From Clostridiales bacterium (GTDB lineage Bacteria; Bacillota; Clostridia; Christensenellales; Aristaeellaceae), in assembly GCA_012728815.1 (NCBI GenBank), contig JAAYEI010000056.1:1-64000 (forward strand): a stretch of DNA of 64,000 nucleotides, given 5' to 3'. The notes beneath the pieces were generated by a model, which was given only the letters and a program-made list of their open reading frames with translations, was not told the DNA's origin and ran no database searches. Below are positions 32,981-45,464 of the stretch, in pieces. The stretch's first letter is position 1, and the number at the start of each line of letters is the position of its first letter. The position numbers and the translations under genes are program-made.

Positions 32981-34126
32981 CTACAATTCTACCCAGCAGG
33001 CGTCGTTCGCCGCGCTTTTTACCACAGCGTGCACGAATTTTACGCCGTTGATGCCGTCCTCCACCCGCGGGAAATCAATGCTGGTGGTGTCCTCGCCCCG
33101 TTTGTTCATCAGCACGGCGGTGATGAAGTTCTTGTACAGGTTGGCAAAGGCCACGTGCAGACCCTCGGGGTGGCCGGTGGGCAGCTGGCTGTAGGCGGCC
33201 GCCTTCTCCTTGAGGTAGCCGTTGCCGCGGGTGAGCAGGCGCGGCGCCTCGCCCCGGGGGGTGTAGCGGACGAAATCCGGGTTCTCCTGCTGCCATTCCA
33301 GGGAACCCTGGTCCCCATAGATGCGCACGGCCAGGCCGTTGAGGGTGCCCGCGGCCACCTGGGAGCACCAGTAGGCGCCATTGGCGCCGTTGTCATACTC
33401 CACCAGGATGTTGGCGTTGAGGTCCAGGGGCTGGCCAAAGTGGTTGGTGACCGCCAGCAGGCGCTTGATGTTCAGCCCCGTGACATAGTGCACAAAGTTC
33501 TCGATGTGGGTGCCGATGTCGCCCACGCAGTTGGAGATGCCCGCCACCTCGGGGTCCTTGCGCCAGACGCTGAGCTTGAGCTCCTGCCCGGGCACCGGGT
33601 GCAGGTCGTCCAGCAGCCACTCCTGGGGGTACTCGGCGTTGACGTTGATCACCTTGCCAATCTTGCCATCCCTCACCATCTCGCGCATGACCTTGGCCAG
33701 CACATAGCCGGTGTAGGAATAGTTGACGCCAAAGAGCAGGCCCTTTTGCTCAGACAGCGCCTTGAGCTCCTCCGCCTGTTCCACGGTGAAGCTGAGGGGC
33801 TTTTCGCACATCACGTGGATGCCCTCGCTCAAAAAGGCCTTGGCGATGTCAAAATGGGTGACGTTGGGGGTGACGATGGACACAAAGTCTATCCCATCCT
33901 CGCGCCTGGCTTCCTCCCGGGCCATTTCCTCATAGCTGCTGTAGACCCGCTTGGGGTCCAGCCCCAGCAGCGCTCCGGTATCCTTGTTCTTCTGCTGGGA
34001 TGAGGCGGAGAAGGAGCCGGCGACCAGGTGGGCGCGCTCATCAAAACGGATGGCGCGGCGGTGCACCGTGCCGATGAAGGCGCCGCTGTCACCACCCACC
34101 ATGCCGTAGCGTACAATTGCTGCCAT
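32981..34126 (-). CDS. Gfo/Idh/MocA-family oxidoreductase
   Basis: 381 residues. The N-terminal nucleotide site is divergent (YGMVGGDSGAFIGTVHRRA), and the family motif CEKPLS is at about 106. The C-terminal half has VGDIGTHIENFVHYVTG, which places the conserved catalytic-type His. GDQGSLEW and a C-terminal helix complete the fold. Members oxidise a hydroxyl of sugars or cyclitols with NAD(P). Its length and tie to an isomerase/epimerase and an RbsABC importer recall sets that make 3-keto sugars, but the substrate is not identified. It follows the isomerase gene by 11 bases with its own GGAGG. Confidence 0.85.
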   Translation of the reverse strand: MAAIVRYGMVGGDSGAFIGTVHRRAIRFDERAHLVAGSFSASSQQKNKDTGALLGLDPKRVYSSYEEMAREEARREDGIDFVSIVTPNVTHFDIAKAFLSEGIHVMCEKPLSFTVEQAEELKALSEQKGLLFGVNYSYTGYVLAKVMREMVRDGKIGKVINVNAEYPQEWLLDDLHPVPGQELKLSVWRKDPEVAGISNCVGDIGTHIENFVHYVTGLNIKRLLAVTNHFGQPLDLNANILVEYDNGANGAYWCSQVAAGTLNGLAVRIYGDQGSLEWQQENPDFVRYTPRGEAPRLLTRGNGYLKEKAAAYSQLPTGHPEGLHVAFANLYKNFITAVLMNKRGEDTTSIDFPRVEDGINGVKFVHAVVKSAANDACWVEL

Positions 34127-34137
34127 GGGTGCCTCCT

Positions 34138-35133
34138 TTATTTGTTGGCAATCGCCTCGTCAAACTTGACAAGGGACGGCTTGAAGTCGATCTTGCGCAC
34201 AAAGGCGGCCGCCTCGGTGGCGCCGTGCACGCGGTCCATGCCGCTGTCCTCCCACTCCACCGACAGGGGGCCCTCATAGCCATGGGCGTTGAGCACGCGG
34301 ATGATCTCCTCAAAGTTGACGTCCCCGTGGCCCAGAGAACGGAAGTTCCAGCCCCGGCGCAGGTCGCCAAAGTCGATGTGGGAGCCCAGCAGGCCGCTGC
34401 GCCCGTCCAGGGTGACCGCGGCGTCCTTCATATGCACATGGTAGACGCGGTCCATGAAATCGTTGAGGAAGATATGCGGGGTCACGCCCTGCCAGACCAG
34501 GTGGCTGGGGTCAAAGTTCAGCCCGAACTCTGGCCAGTCCCTGAACTTCTCCAGCAGGCGCTGGGTGGAGTAGTAGTCAAAGGCGATTTCGCTGGGGTGC
34601 ACCTCCAGGGCGAACTTCACCTTGTGCTTGCGGTACTCCTGCAGGATTGGGGTCCACAGGTCATAAATCTGCTGGAAGCCCGCCTCCACCATCTGCTCGG
34701 TGGTCTGGGGGAAGGAGTACAGGTACTTCCAGATGGGGCTGCCGGTAAAGCCGGTCACCACATCCACGTCCATCATGCGGGCCACCCTGGCAGATTTTTT
34801 CATCTGGTCAACGGCCCAGGCACGGATGGCATCCGGCTGGTCAGCCAGGTGGGCCGGGGCAAAATTGTTCAGGCGCGGGTCTGGGGGGTCGCCCACGCAC
34901 TGGCCGATGATGTGCGTGCCCAGGGCTTTGCAGACCAGGCCATGTTTTTTGAGGATATCCTTGATGTGGGGGATGTAGCCGGGGTCATCCAGGGCCCGGT
35001 CCAGATCCAATCCGTTGCCCCAGGTGGCGATTTCCAGGCCGTCATACCCCATCTGCTTGGCCAGGGCACACAGGTCCTCAAAGGGCAGGTCTGCCCACTG
35101 GCCGGTGAAGAGCGTGACTGGTCGTTTGTCCAT
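34138..35133 (-). CDS. Sugar phosphate isomerase/epimerase family protein
   Basis: 331 residues, TIM-barrel of the xylose-isomerase-like family. The N-terminus (RPVTLFTGQWADLPFEDL) and YDGLEIATWGN are frequent in the group found beside Gfo/Idh dehydrogenases. Candidate metal ligands are in KFALEVHPSEIAFD, LNFDPSHLVWQG, VYHVHMKDA and LSVEWEDSGMD. Known relatives isomerise, epimerise or eliminate 3-keto sugars. The ATG follows AAAAGGAGG. It is the first gene of the import operon, about 70 bases from its promoter. Confidence 0.83.
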   Translation of the reverse strand: MDKRPVTLFTGQWADLPFEDLCALAKQMGYDGLEIATWGNGLDLDRALDDPGYIPHIKDILKKHGLVCKALGTHIIGQCVGDPPDPRLNNFAPAHLADQPDAIRAWAVDQMKKSARVARMMDVDVVTGFTGSPIWKYLYSFPQTTEQMVEAGFQQIYDLWTPILQEYRKHKVKFALEVHPSEIAFDYYSTQRLLEKFRDWPEFGLNFDPSHLVWQGVTPHIFLNDFMDRVYHVHMKDAAVTLDGRSGLLGSHIDFGDLRRGWNFRSLGHGDVNFEEIIRVLNAHGYEGPLSVEWEDSGMDRVHGATEAAAFVRKIDFKPSLVKFDEAIANK

Positions 35134-35202
35134 GTTAGCCTCCTTTTAATGAAAATGATTGCACGTGTCGCGCGTATCCATGGTTCCTGTGATTCTGCAA
35201 TA

Positions 35203-35230
35203 ATTCTACCCAGTCCGTTGCCCTTGTCAA
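35203..35230 (-). promoter_or_regulatory. Promoter of the sugar import operon
   Basis: On the minus strand TTGACA (35225-35230) and TAGAAT (35203-35208) are 16 bases apart. The leader before the first gene is about 60 bases and AT-richer than its surroundings. No convincing operator palindrome was found. Confidence 0.75.
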
Positions 35231-35308
35231 GGCGGACAGGCGCGCAAACCGTGACGGCAGGGCGCCAAAACGGGATGGCGGCAGCCGCGAAAAATGCGCT
35301 TGCGGGCC

Positions 35309-35336
35309 TTGACATGCCTGGTGTGGGGTGTATAAT
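35309..35336 (+). promoter_or_regulatory. Consensus sigma-A promoter of clpB
   Basis: Perfect TTGACA (35309-35314) and perfect TATAAT (35331-35336) with 16 bases between. Transcription should begin at about 35343, at the edge of the CtsR-like operator. Confidence 0.9.
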
Positions 35337-35344
35337 GGCATTAA

Positions 35345-35369
35345 GGTCAAAGAAGGTCAGACTTTGACC
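35345..35369 (+). promoter_or_regulatory. CtsR-type operator
   Basis: GGTCAAA (35345-35351) and GGTCAGA (35355-35361) form the tandem heptad with a three-base gap that CtsR recognises in Firmicutes. A reversed copy, TTTGACC, follows at 35363-35369. The site covers the transcription start, which fits repression of a heat-shock gene. Confidence 0.85.
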
Positions 35370-35394
35370 GGTTTGAATGGAGGAAGGAAAGGGC

Positions 35395-38028
<2,634 letters not shown>

Positions 38029-38038
38029 GCCAAAAGAA

Positions 38039-38082
38039 CATAACAAAGCGGGCAACCGGTGAGGGTTGCCCGCTTTGTTATG
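38039..38082 (+). terminator. Long hairpin after clpB
   Basis: A 19-base-pair stem (CATAACAAAGCGGGCAACC with its exact complement) surrounds a short loop 10 bases after the clpB stop. No T tract follows, but the stem arms are rich in T on the 3' side. It likely ends clpB transcription. Confidence 0.75.
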
Positions 38083-38172
38083 CAGCAGGCTGCGCTTGCT
38101 GTGGCCATTTGCCTATGGTGATGCCTTGAAAACCCAGGGCAGGTTTGTCCATAAGCCGGGGGCGAGATAGGT

Positions 38173-38877
38173 TTAAACGCCCAGCAGCCGGATGAACAGC
38201 GGCATCATCACCGTGGTGACCACCGCCGTGATGGACAGCGCCAGGGAAGCCATGGCGCCCTCCTCCTCCCCCAGCTCAAAGCCGCGCTTGGTGCCCATGG
38301 CGTGGGAGGTATTGCCCAGCGCGATGCCCCGGGCGGCGGGGTTGGTGACCTTCACGGCATCCAGCACCTTGACGGACATCATGTAGCCTGAGATGCCCGC
38401 GACATTCACGAAAAACATGGTCAGCGCCCTGTCCCCGCCCTGCATCTGCGCCAGGTTCATGGAGATGGCGCTGGTGGTGCCCAGGGGCATCAGGGAGACC
38501 GTCAATTCGCGGCTCAGCTGGAACAAGCGCGCCAGCAGGACGGCGCTGGACAGGGACACCACCACGCCGGCAATGATGCCGGCAAAAATGGGCAGCGCGT
38601 TGGCCTTGAGCCGGTCAAACTGCCGGTACAGCGGCACCGCCAGGGACACGATGGCCGGCCCCAGGAAGAAGGACAGCACCGCGCCGCCTTTCTCATAGCT
38701 TTCATAGGGGATGCCGGCGGCCAGCAGCAGGCCGATGATGGAGGCGATGGAGAACAGCAGGGGGTTGAGCAGCGGGGAGCGGGCGTGTTTGAACAGCCGG
38801 GTGTAGAACACCATCATGCCGATGGTGAGGCTGACCCCAAACAGCGGGGTAACCAGCAGCAGGCGCCAGTCAGCCAT
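38173..38877 (-). CDS. lrgB: LrgB/CidB-family membrane protein
   Basis: 234 residues with seven to eight hydrophobic segments. The family sequence SLMPLGTTSAISMNLAQMQGG (shown in part) and GIALGNTSHAMGTKRGFELG are well conserved. It works with LrgA, which is encoded directly upstream and overlaps by eight bases. LrgAB pairs have been linked to control of murein hydrolases and to pyruvate import in other Firmicutes. The ATG at 38877 was preferred to a GTG three codons earlier because of spacing from GGGGTGGG. The usual LytSR regulators are not in the window. Confidence 0.88.
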   Translation of the reverse strand: MADWRLLLVTPLFGVSLTIGMMVFYTRLFKHARSPLLNPLLFSIASIIGLLLAAGIPYESYEKGGAVLSFFLGPAIVSLAVPLYRQFDRLKANALPIFAGIIAGVVVSLSSAVLLARLFQLSRELTVSLMPLGTTSAISMNLAQMQGGDRALTMFFVNVAGISGYMMSVKVLDAVKVTNPAARGIALGNTSHAMGTKRGFELGEEEGAMASLALSITAVVTTVMMPLFIRLLGV

Positions 38878-39241
38878 GTTGCCCACCCCGCTTGCGGCCT
38901 GTGGCGCGGGCGGTCAGCTGGGCGGCCCAGCCTGAGCTGATGACGGCCAGCACGGTCACCAGCACCGCGATGAGGATGAGCTGCGCGACCACCCCGGCCA
39001 GCTTGTCCAGGTAGTTCATCAGCCCGATGCTGCTGGGCAGGATGAAGAGGATCATCAAGCCAATCAGCATCTGTGCTGCCGGCTCCACCGTGGCCAGCTT
39101 CACTGCCCTGAGCAGCAGCAGGGCCAGCAGCAGCAGCATGCCCAGCACCGAGCCCGGCACCGGCAGCCCGCTGAAATGAACGGCCACGCTGCCGGCGAAA
39201 TTGCACAGCAGGATGACCAGGAACCCCTTCAACTTCTCCAC
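38870..39241 (-). CDS. lrgA: LrgA/CidA holin-like protein
   Basis: 123 residues and four membrane helices. The conserved PVPGSVLGMLLL and FILPSSIGLMNYLD are present. It begins with GTG behind GGAGG at five bases; the nearby ATG is out of frame. It lies 18 bases after the esterase gene, so it is in one transcript with the ATP-grasp and esterase genes. Its C-terminus overlaps the start of lrgB. Confidence 0.85.
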   Translation of the reverse strand: MEKLKGFLVILLCNFAGSVAVHFSGLPVPGSVLGMLLLLALLLLRAVKLATVEPAAQMLIGLMILFILPSSIGLMNYLDKLAGVVAQLILIAVLVTVLAVISSGWAAQLTARATGRKRGGQHG

Positions 39242-39259
39242 ATTGGCCTCCAGCCCTTG

Positions 39260-40000
39260 TTATGGCATCAGCTTGCCCAGGAAGTACGCCAGCTGGACGC
39301 GCCACCAGTCCCAGTCGTGGTTGACATCAAAGCCCCAGATGTCCACCCAGGGGTGGATGCCCTTGTCCCGCATGGCCGCTTCCAGCAGGCGCAGGGAGCG
39401 CAGCATCTCCTCCTCCCAGGCGCCCTGGCCGCAGCACAGGATGATGCGGCAATCCTGGTAACGCCTGATCCAGGGGTGGTCCCGCGGCATGCCGCGGATG
39501 CTGTCCAGGGGGGAGTTCAGGTAGGCCAGCTCATCCATATAGCCGGCCAGCAGCCAACGGGCGTCATAGGCGCCAGAGAGCGCGATGACGCTCTCAAACA
39601 GGTCCGGGCGCCGCAGCAGGGCGTTGGCCGCGTGAAAGGCCCCCAGGGAGCAGCCCAGGGTCATCAGCCGCCCTTCATGGCCGCTGTCATGGTGCATGAA
39701 GGGCACAAACTCCTCCACCAGGTGGGCGAACCAGGCCTCCTGGCGCTGCATCCGCTCCCGGGGCGGGCGGTGGTAGGCCGACCAGGTCTGCTGGTCCAGG
39801 CTGTCAACACAGTACAGGCGCAGGCGACCCGCCTCAATCCAGGGGCGGCAGACCTCCACCATGCCAAAGCCCTCAAAATCGCGGCTGTTGCCGTCCTGGG
39901 AGGGGAAGACCAGGCAGGGCTGGCCCCCGTGTCCGTACAGGGACATGTTGAGGCGCTGGCCCAGGATGTGGCTGTAAAAATCGCTGTGGCGGATGTTCAT
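39260..40000 (-). CDS. Esterase-like alpha/beta hydrolase paired with an ATP-grasp enzyme
   Basis: 246 residues without signal peptide. The nucleophile elbow is GCSLGAF with Ser118; the likely acid-base His is in DVNHDWDWWR near the C-terminus, and an Asp candidate is in HPWVDIWGFD. This is the layout of the feruloyl/S-formylglutathione-type esterase family. The ATG overlaps the stop of the ATP-grasp gene (ATGA), and such pairs recur in Clostridia. A product of the ligase could be its substrate, but that is inference. Confidence 0.78.
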   Translation of the reverse strand: MNIRHSDFYSHILGQRLNMSLYGHGGQPCLVFPSQDGNSRDFEGFGMVEVCRPWIEAGRLRLYCVDSLDQQTWSAYHRPPRERMQRQEAWFAHLVEEFVPFMHHDSGHEGRLMTLGCSLGAFHAANALLRRPDLFESVIALSGAYDARWLLAGYMDELAYLNSPLDSIRGMPRDHPWIRRYQDCRIILCCGQGAWEEEMLRSLRLLEAAMRDKGIHPWVDIWGFDVNHDWDWWRVQLAYFLGKLMP

Positions 40001-41190
40001 TGCAGCCTCTCACAGGCATAGGAGATGAAGGCCTCGGCCTCCTCCCGGCTGATGCACTGGGCGATGTAGGCGGTGTTGCCCATGGCGCCGCTCAGCGCGC
40101 CCGGCATCCGGTCATGGTGCATGATGCGGTGCCCCCACTCCTGCAGCAGCTCCTGGTGGCTGTGGGCGTAGCTGCGCACATCCTGACGGCCGACAAACAC
40201 GCAGTGGTAGGTGGGCCGGTCCGGGTCCAGGTGCACGCTGTCGCGCACCACCATGTCCGCCCACAGGCTGTGGATGTCCACGCTGCCGGCATAGTTGATC
40301 ATGTCCGGGGTAAAGCCGCCGGAAGGGCGCATGTTGACCTCCAGGCCCAGCAGCTCGCCCTTTTTGCCCAGGCCCTTCTGGTCGCTCCTGAGGCGGAAGA
40401 ACTCAAAATGCACCAGGCGGCTTTTGACCCCAAAAGCGCTGACCGCGCGGCGGCCCAGCGCCGCCAGGTCCGGCGCGATGCTGGGCACAATCATGTAGAT
40501 GGACTCGGTCTTCTCGTTCACCACGTCCATGACAGACACCCTGGTGATGTTGCCGGTCTCATACAGGGGCTGGCCCTGCGCGCCGATCAGCGCATCATAG
40601 GAGCAAATCTCCCCATCCACGTACTGCTCCAGCAGGTAGGGGCGCAGGGGCAGCTTGGCGAAGAAGGCGCGCAGCGCCTGCTCGTCCGCCAGGCGGAAGG
40701 TGTCGTTGGCGCCCACCCCCACATCGGGCTTGGCAACCAAGGGGTAGCCCACCTGCGCCGCGAAAGCCAACGCCTCCTCCAGCGTGGAGGCGGGAAGAAA
40801 GGGCGCCGTTTTGATGCCCGCGCGTTTGTACACCGCCTTCATGGCGGATTTGCGCTTGTAGTGGTCCATCTGGGACAGCTGGGGGCCGGTGGTCACGTTG
40901 AACATGGTGCGCAGCCAGGCATCCTGGGCCAGCCAATGCTCGTTGTTGGACTCAATCCAGTCCATGGCGCCATGGCGGCTGATGAACCAGCCAATGCCGC
41001 GCAACACGGCGTCCCCGTCCTCCAGGGAGGGCACCTGGTAATAGTCCTCAAGGCTGGCCTGCAGCTGCGGCAGCAGGTGCTCATAGGGCGTGTCCGCGAT
41101 GCCCAGCACGCGCACGCCGCGGTCCTTCAGCGCCGCGCAAAACCGCCAGTAATGGGCGGGAAAATGGGGGGAGATAAACACAAAATTCAT
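39997..41190 (-). CDS. ATP-grasp carboxylate-amine ligase-like protein
   Basis: 397 residues. The N-terminal Rossmann-like part (NFVFISPHFPAHYWRFC) resembles the pre-ATP-grasp domain of carbamoyl-phosphate-synthase-like ligases. The ATP-grasp core has YPLVAKPDVGVGANDTF, YLLEQYVDGEICSYDAL, and the metal-binding LGLEVNMRPSGGFTPDM. The acid and amine substrates cannot be told. The ATG behind GAGGTG was chosen; the open frame extends upstream through the promoter. It leads an operon with the esterase, lrgA and lrgB. Confidence 0.82.
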   Translation of the reverse strand: MNFVFISPHFPAHYWRFCAALKDRGVRVLGIADTPYEHLLPQLQASLEDYYQVPSLEDGDAVLRGIGWFISRHGAMDWIESNNEHWLAQDAWLRTMFNVTTGPQLSQMDHYKRKSAMKAVYKRAGIKTAPFLPASTLEEALAFAAQVGYPLVAKPDVGVGANDTFRLADEQALRAFFAKLPLRPYLLEQYVDGEICSYDALIGAQGQPLYETGNITRVSVMDVVNEKTESIYMIVPSIAPDLAALGRRAVSAFGVKSRLVHFEFFRLRSDQKGLGKKGELLGLEVNMRPSGGFTPDMINYAGSVDIHSLWADMVVRDSVHLDPDRPTYHCVFVGRQDVRSYAHSHQELLQEWGHRIMHHDRMPGALSGAMGNTAYIAQCISREEAEAFISYACERLQ

Positions 41191-41250
41191 CCGGCACCTC
41201 ATCGGTTCAACAGGATAAAACCACACCCGGACAGCCCGGGCATTTGGCAG

Positions 41251-41279
41251 AGAATACCACGCCCGCCCAGGGGCGTCAA
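41251..41279 (-). promoter_or_regulatory. Promoter of the ATP-grasp/esterase/lrgAB operon
   Basis: On the minus strand TTGACG (41274-41279) and TATTCT (41251-41256) are 17 bases apart, about 55 bases before the start codon. Confidence 0.72.
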
Positions 41280-41351
41280 ACAGGGGGCGCAGGCAACTGG
41301 CGGGATTTGCCTTCCCTGATGTCCCGGGTTGACGCCTGGTCCAAGTCATCA

Positions 41352-41381
41352 TTGTGAAGGGTTGGGTGGGCATGATATAAT
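41352..41381 (+). promoter_or_regulatory. Promoter of pgsA-guaB
   Basis: A perfect TATAAT (41376-41381) with an extended TGA before it, and TTGTGA (41352-41357) 18 bases upstream. The start codon is 21 bases downstream, behind AAGGAGG. Confidence 0.8.
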
Positions 41382-41402
41382 ACCGCAACACAAGGAGGAA
41401 GC

Positions 41403-43450
<2,048 letters not shown>

Positions 43451-43511
43451 CCCGCCCTGCCCAGCCGCGGCGTTTCAGAGCGGCGTGCGTTTTACTCCCC
43501 CATCAAGCGTT

Positions 43512-43543
43512 CAACCCGGCGGGGCAAGTGCCCCGCCGGGTTG
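43512..43543. terminator. GC-rich hairpin between convergent guaB and nnr
   Basis: CAACCCGGCGGGGC and GCCCCGCCGGGTTG form a 14-base-pair stem with a four-base loop. There is no T tract on either side, so termination is likely but not certain; the position suits both convergent genes. Confidence 0.6.
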
Positions 43544-43581
43544 TGTGATCAGTCAGCCTGTTTTGAAAGGTTGAGGGCGGG

Positions 43582-45090
43582 TCAAGACCCCTCATCCTCG
43601 CCCAGGGCCGCCGGCCCCAGGCAGTCAATGACATCGGTGGTCAGGGTGGACAGCAGGCCCTGCCGCCTGGCGGCCAGCCTGCCCGCCAGCCCATGCCACA
43701 GGCAGCCGGTGCGGGCGGCCTCAAAGGGGCCAGCTGGCCTGTGCTGGGCCATCAGCGCAGCGATGATGCCGGCCAGCGCGTCCCCGCTGCCGCCCTTGGC
43801 AAGCGCCGGGCTGCCGACCAGGTTGACCGCCACGCGCCGGTCATCCCGGATGACGGTGGCGGCGCCCTTGAGCACCACGGCGCACTGGTAGCGTGCCTGC
43901 AGCTCACTGGCCGCGGCAAGCGGGTCCGCGGTGATGTCGGCTGTGTCACAGCCCAGCAAGCGGGCGGCCTCACCCGGGTGCGGCGTCATCACAGCCTGGG
44001 GGCCCAGGGGCTGGGGCTGGCGGGCGAGCAGATTGAGCGCGTCCGCGTCCCAGAGGCTGGGCCGCTCCCTGTCCCACAGGGCCAAAATATTTTGCCAGAT
44101 GGTGTCGGACTGGCCCAGGCCACTGCCCAGGGCCAGCACATCATGCCGGGGCGGCTTGTGAACCGCCTGGGCGATGGGCAGGCAGGTGGCGCCGGGCGCC
44201 AGAGACTGGATGATGGGGATGATAGCGGGTTCGCAGACCAGGGTGACCAGGCCCGCGCCTGCGCGCGAGCAGGCCAGCGCTGCCTGGGCGGCCAGGCCGG
44301 CAGCGCCGGCCAGGCCCAGGGAACCCATGTACAGCAGCACACGGCCGCCGTCGCCCTTGTGGGCGTCCGGGGCGCGCCGGGGCAGGCGGGCAGGCAAATC
44401 CTGTGGCTCAAGCGCGGTGAGCAGGCGGTGCCCTGACAGGGCCTCGTAGGCGGCCTTGGGGAGGTGAAGGGGCAACACCCGCACCTGGCCCAGGATGTCA
44501 AGGGGCCGCGCGAAGGCATGGCCTGTCTTCAAATGCCCCAGGGCCAGGGTATGGGTGGCGTGGAAGGCCCGGGGCACTGCCAGGCCGCTGGCGCTGTCCA
44601 GGCCACTGGGCACATCCACCGCTACCCGGGGCAGCGCCCAGGCGTTGACGTGGCTGAACAGGCTGGCCAGCCCCTCATCCAGGCTGCCATGAAAGCCGGT
44701 GCCATACACCGCGTCCACCACCGCCCGGGGCCTGGACTCCAACGCGGTAAGACCGCCTGCCACCGTCCAGTGCTCAAGGGGCAGGCCCAGCGCGCGGACA
44801 TAGGCCAGGTTGGCGCGCGCGTCGGGGGTCCTGACCTCCCCGGTCAGCAACAGCCGGGGCTGCCCGCCCATCTGCGACCACAGCCGCGCCATGGCCAGGC
44901 CGTCGCCGCCATTGTTGCCCCCGCCGATCAAAAAGAGCACCTCCACGCCGGCCACACCGCCCAGGATGTCCCGCAGGGCCTGGACAGCCTCCCGGGCGGC
45001 CTGCTCCATCACCAGCAGGGAGGGCAGGCCCAGGTCAAAGGCGCGGGTTTCAAGCTGGCGCATCTGCTGCGGGGTCAGGATGGTACGCAT
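43582..45090 (-). CDS. nnr: Bifunctional NAD(P)HX epimerase / ADP-dependent NAD(P)HX dehydratase
   Basis: 502 residues. The N-terminal YjeF domain (about 1-210) has GGGNNGGDGLAMARLW and AVDVPSGLDSASG. The C-terminal ribokinase-like domain (about 225-500) has KGDGGRVLLYMGS, MTPHPGEAARLL, VVLKGAATVI and GGSGDALAGIIAAL. It repairs hydrated NADH and NADPH. The ATG shares one base with the acpS stop; acpS-nnr pairs are common in Firmicutes. Confidence 0.94.
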   Translation of the reverse strand: MRTILTPQQMRQLETRAFDLGLPSLLVMEQAAREAVQALRDILGGVAGVEVLFLIGGGNNGGDGLAMARLWSQMGGQPRLLLTGEVRTPDARANLAYVRALGLPLEHWTVAGGLTALESRPRAVVDAVYGTGFHGSLDEGLASLFSHVNAWALPRVAVDVPSGLDSASGLAVPRAFHATHTLALGHLKTGHAFARPLDILGQVRVLPLHLPKAAYEALSGHRLLTALEPQDLPARLPRRAPDAHKGDGGRVLLYMGSLGLAGAAGLAAQAALACSRAGAGLVTLVCEPAIIPIIQSLAPGATCLPIAQAVHKPPRHDVLALGSGLGQSDTIWQNILALWDRERPSLWDADALNLLARQPQPLGPQAVMTPHPGEAARLLGCDTADITADPLAAASELQARYQCAVVLKGAATVIRDDRRVAVNLVGSPALAKGGSGDALAGIIAALMAQHRPAGPFEAARTGCLWHGLAGRLAARRQGLLSTLTTDVIDCLGPAALGEDEGS

Positions 45091-45464
45091 CAGCCGCCCT
45101 CCAGCACGCAGAAAGCCAAGGCCAGCCCGCCCTCATGGCTGATGCTCAGGTGGGCACGGGTGGCGCCCCGGTCCTCCAGGGCTTGCCGCGCGCCCGGGCC
45201 CAGGCGGTAAAAGGGCGCGCTGTACTCATCATGGCAAACCACGATCTCACAGGGAGGCAGGCCAAAAAAGCCCTTGCCCACGGCCTTGGCAAAGGCTTCC
45301 TTGGCGGCGAAATGGCCCGCCATGGACGCGGCGGCGCCCACCCCGCGTTCCTTGATGTAGGCCTGTTCCTGGGGGTCAAAGTAGCGCGCCAGAAAGGCGG
45401 CCTCCCCCACCAGGCGCTCCATGCGGCTGATCTGGCACAGGTCGGTGCCGATGCCCCGGATCAC
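45090..45464 (-). CDS. acpS: Holo-[acyl-carrier-protein] synthase
   Basis: 124 residues. The family motifs IGTDLCQISRMERL and FAAKEAFAKAVGKGF hold the magnesium ligands Asp and Glu. HLSISHEGGLALAF is the usual C-terminus. It transfers phosphopantetheine from CoA to acyl carrier protein. The start is a GTG overlapping the stop of the P1 peptidase gene (GTGA); no ATG is possible at the family N-terminus. Confidence 0.93.
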   Translation of the reverse strand: MIRGIGTDLCQISRMERLVGEAAFLARYFDPQEQAYIKERGVGAAASMAGHFAAKEAFAKAVGKGFFGLPPCEIVVCHDEYSAPFYRLGPGARQALEDRGATRAHLSISHEGGLALAFCVLEGG

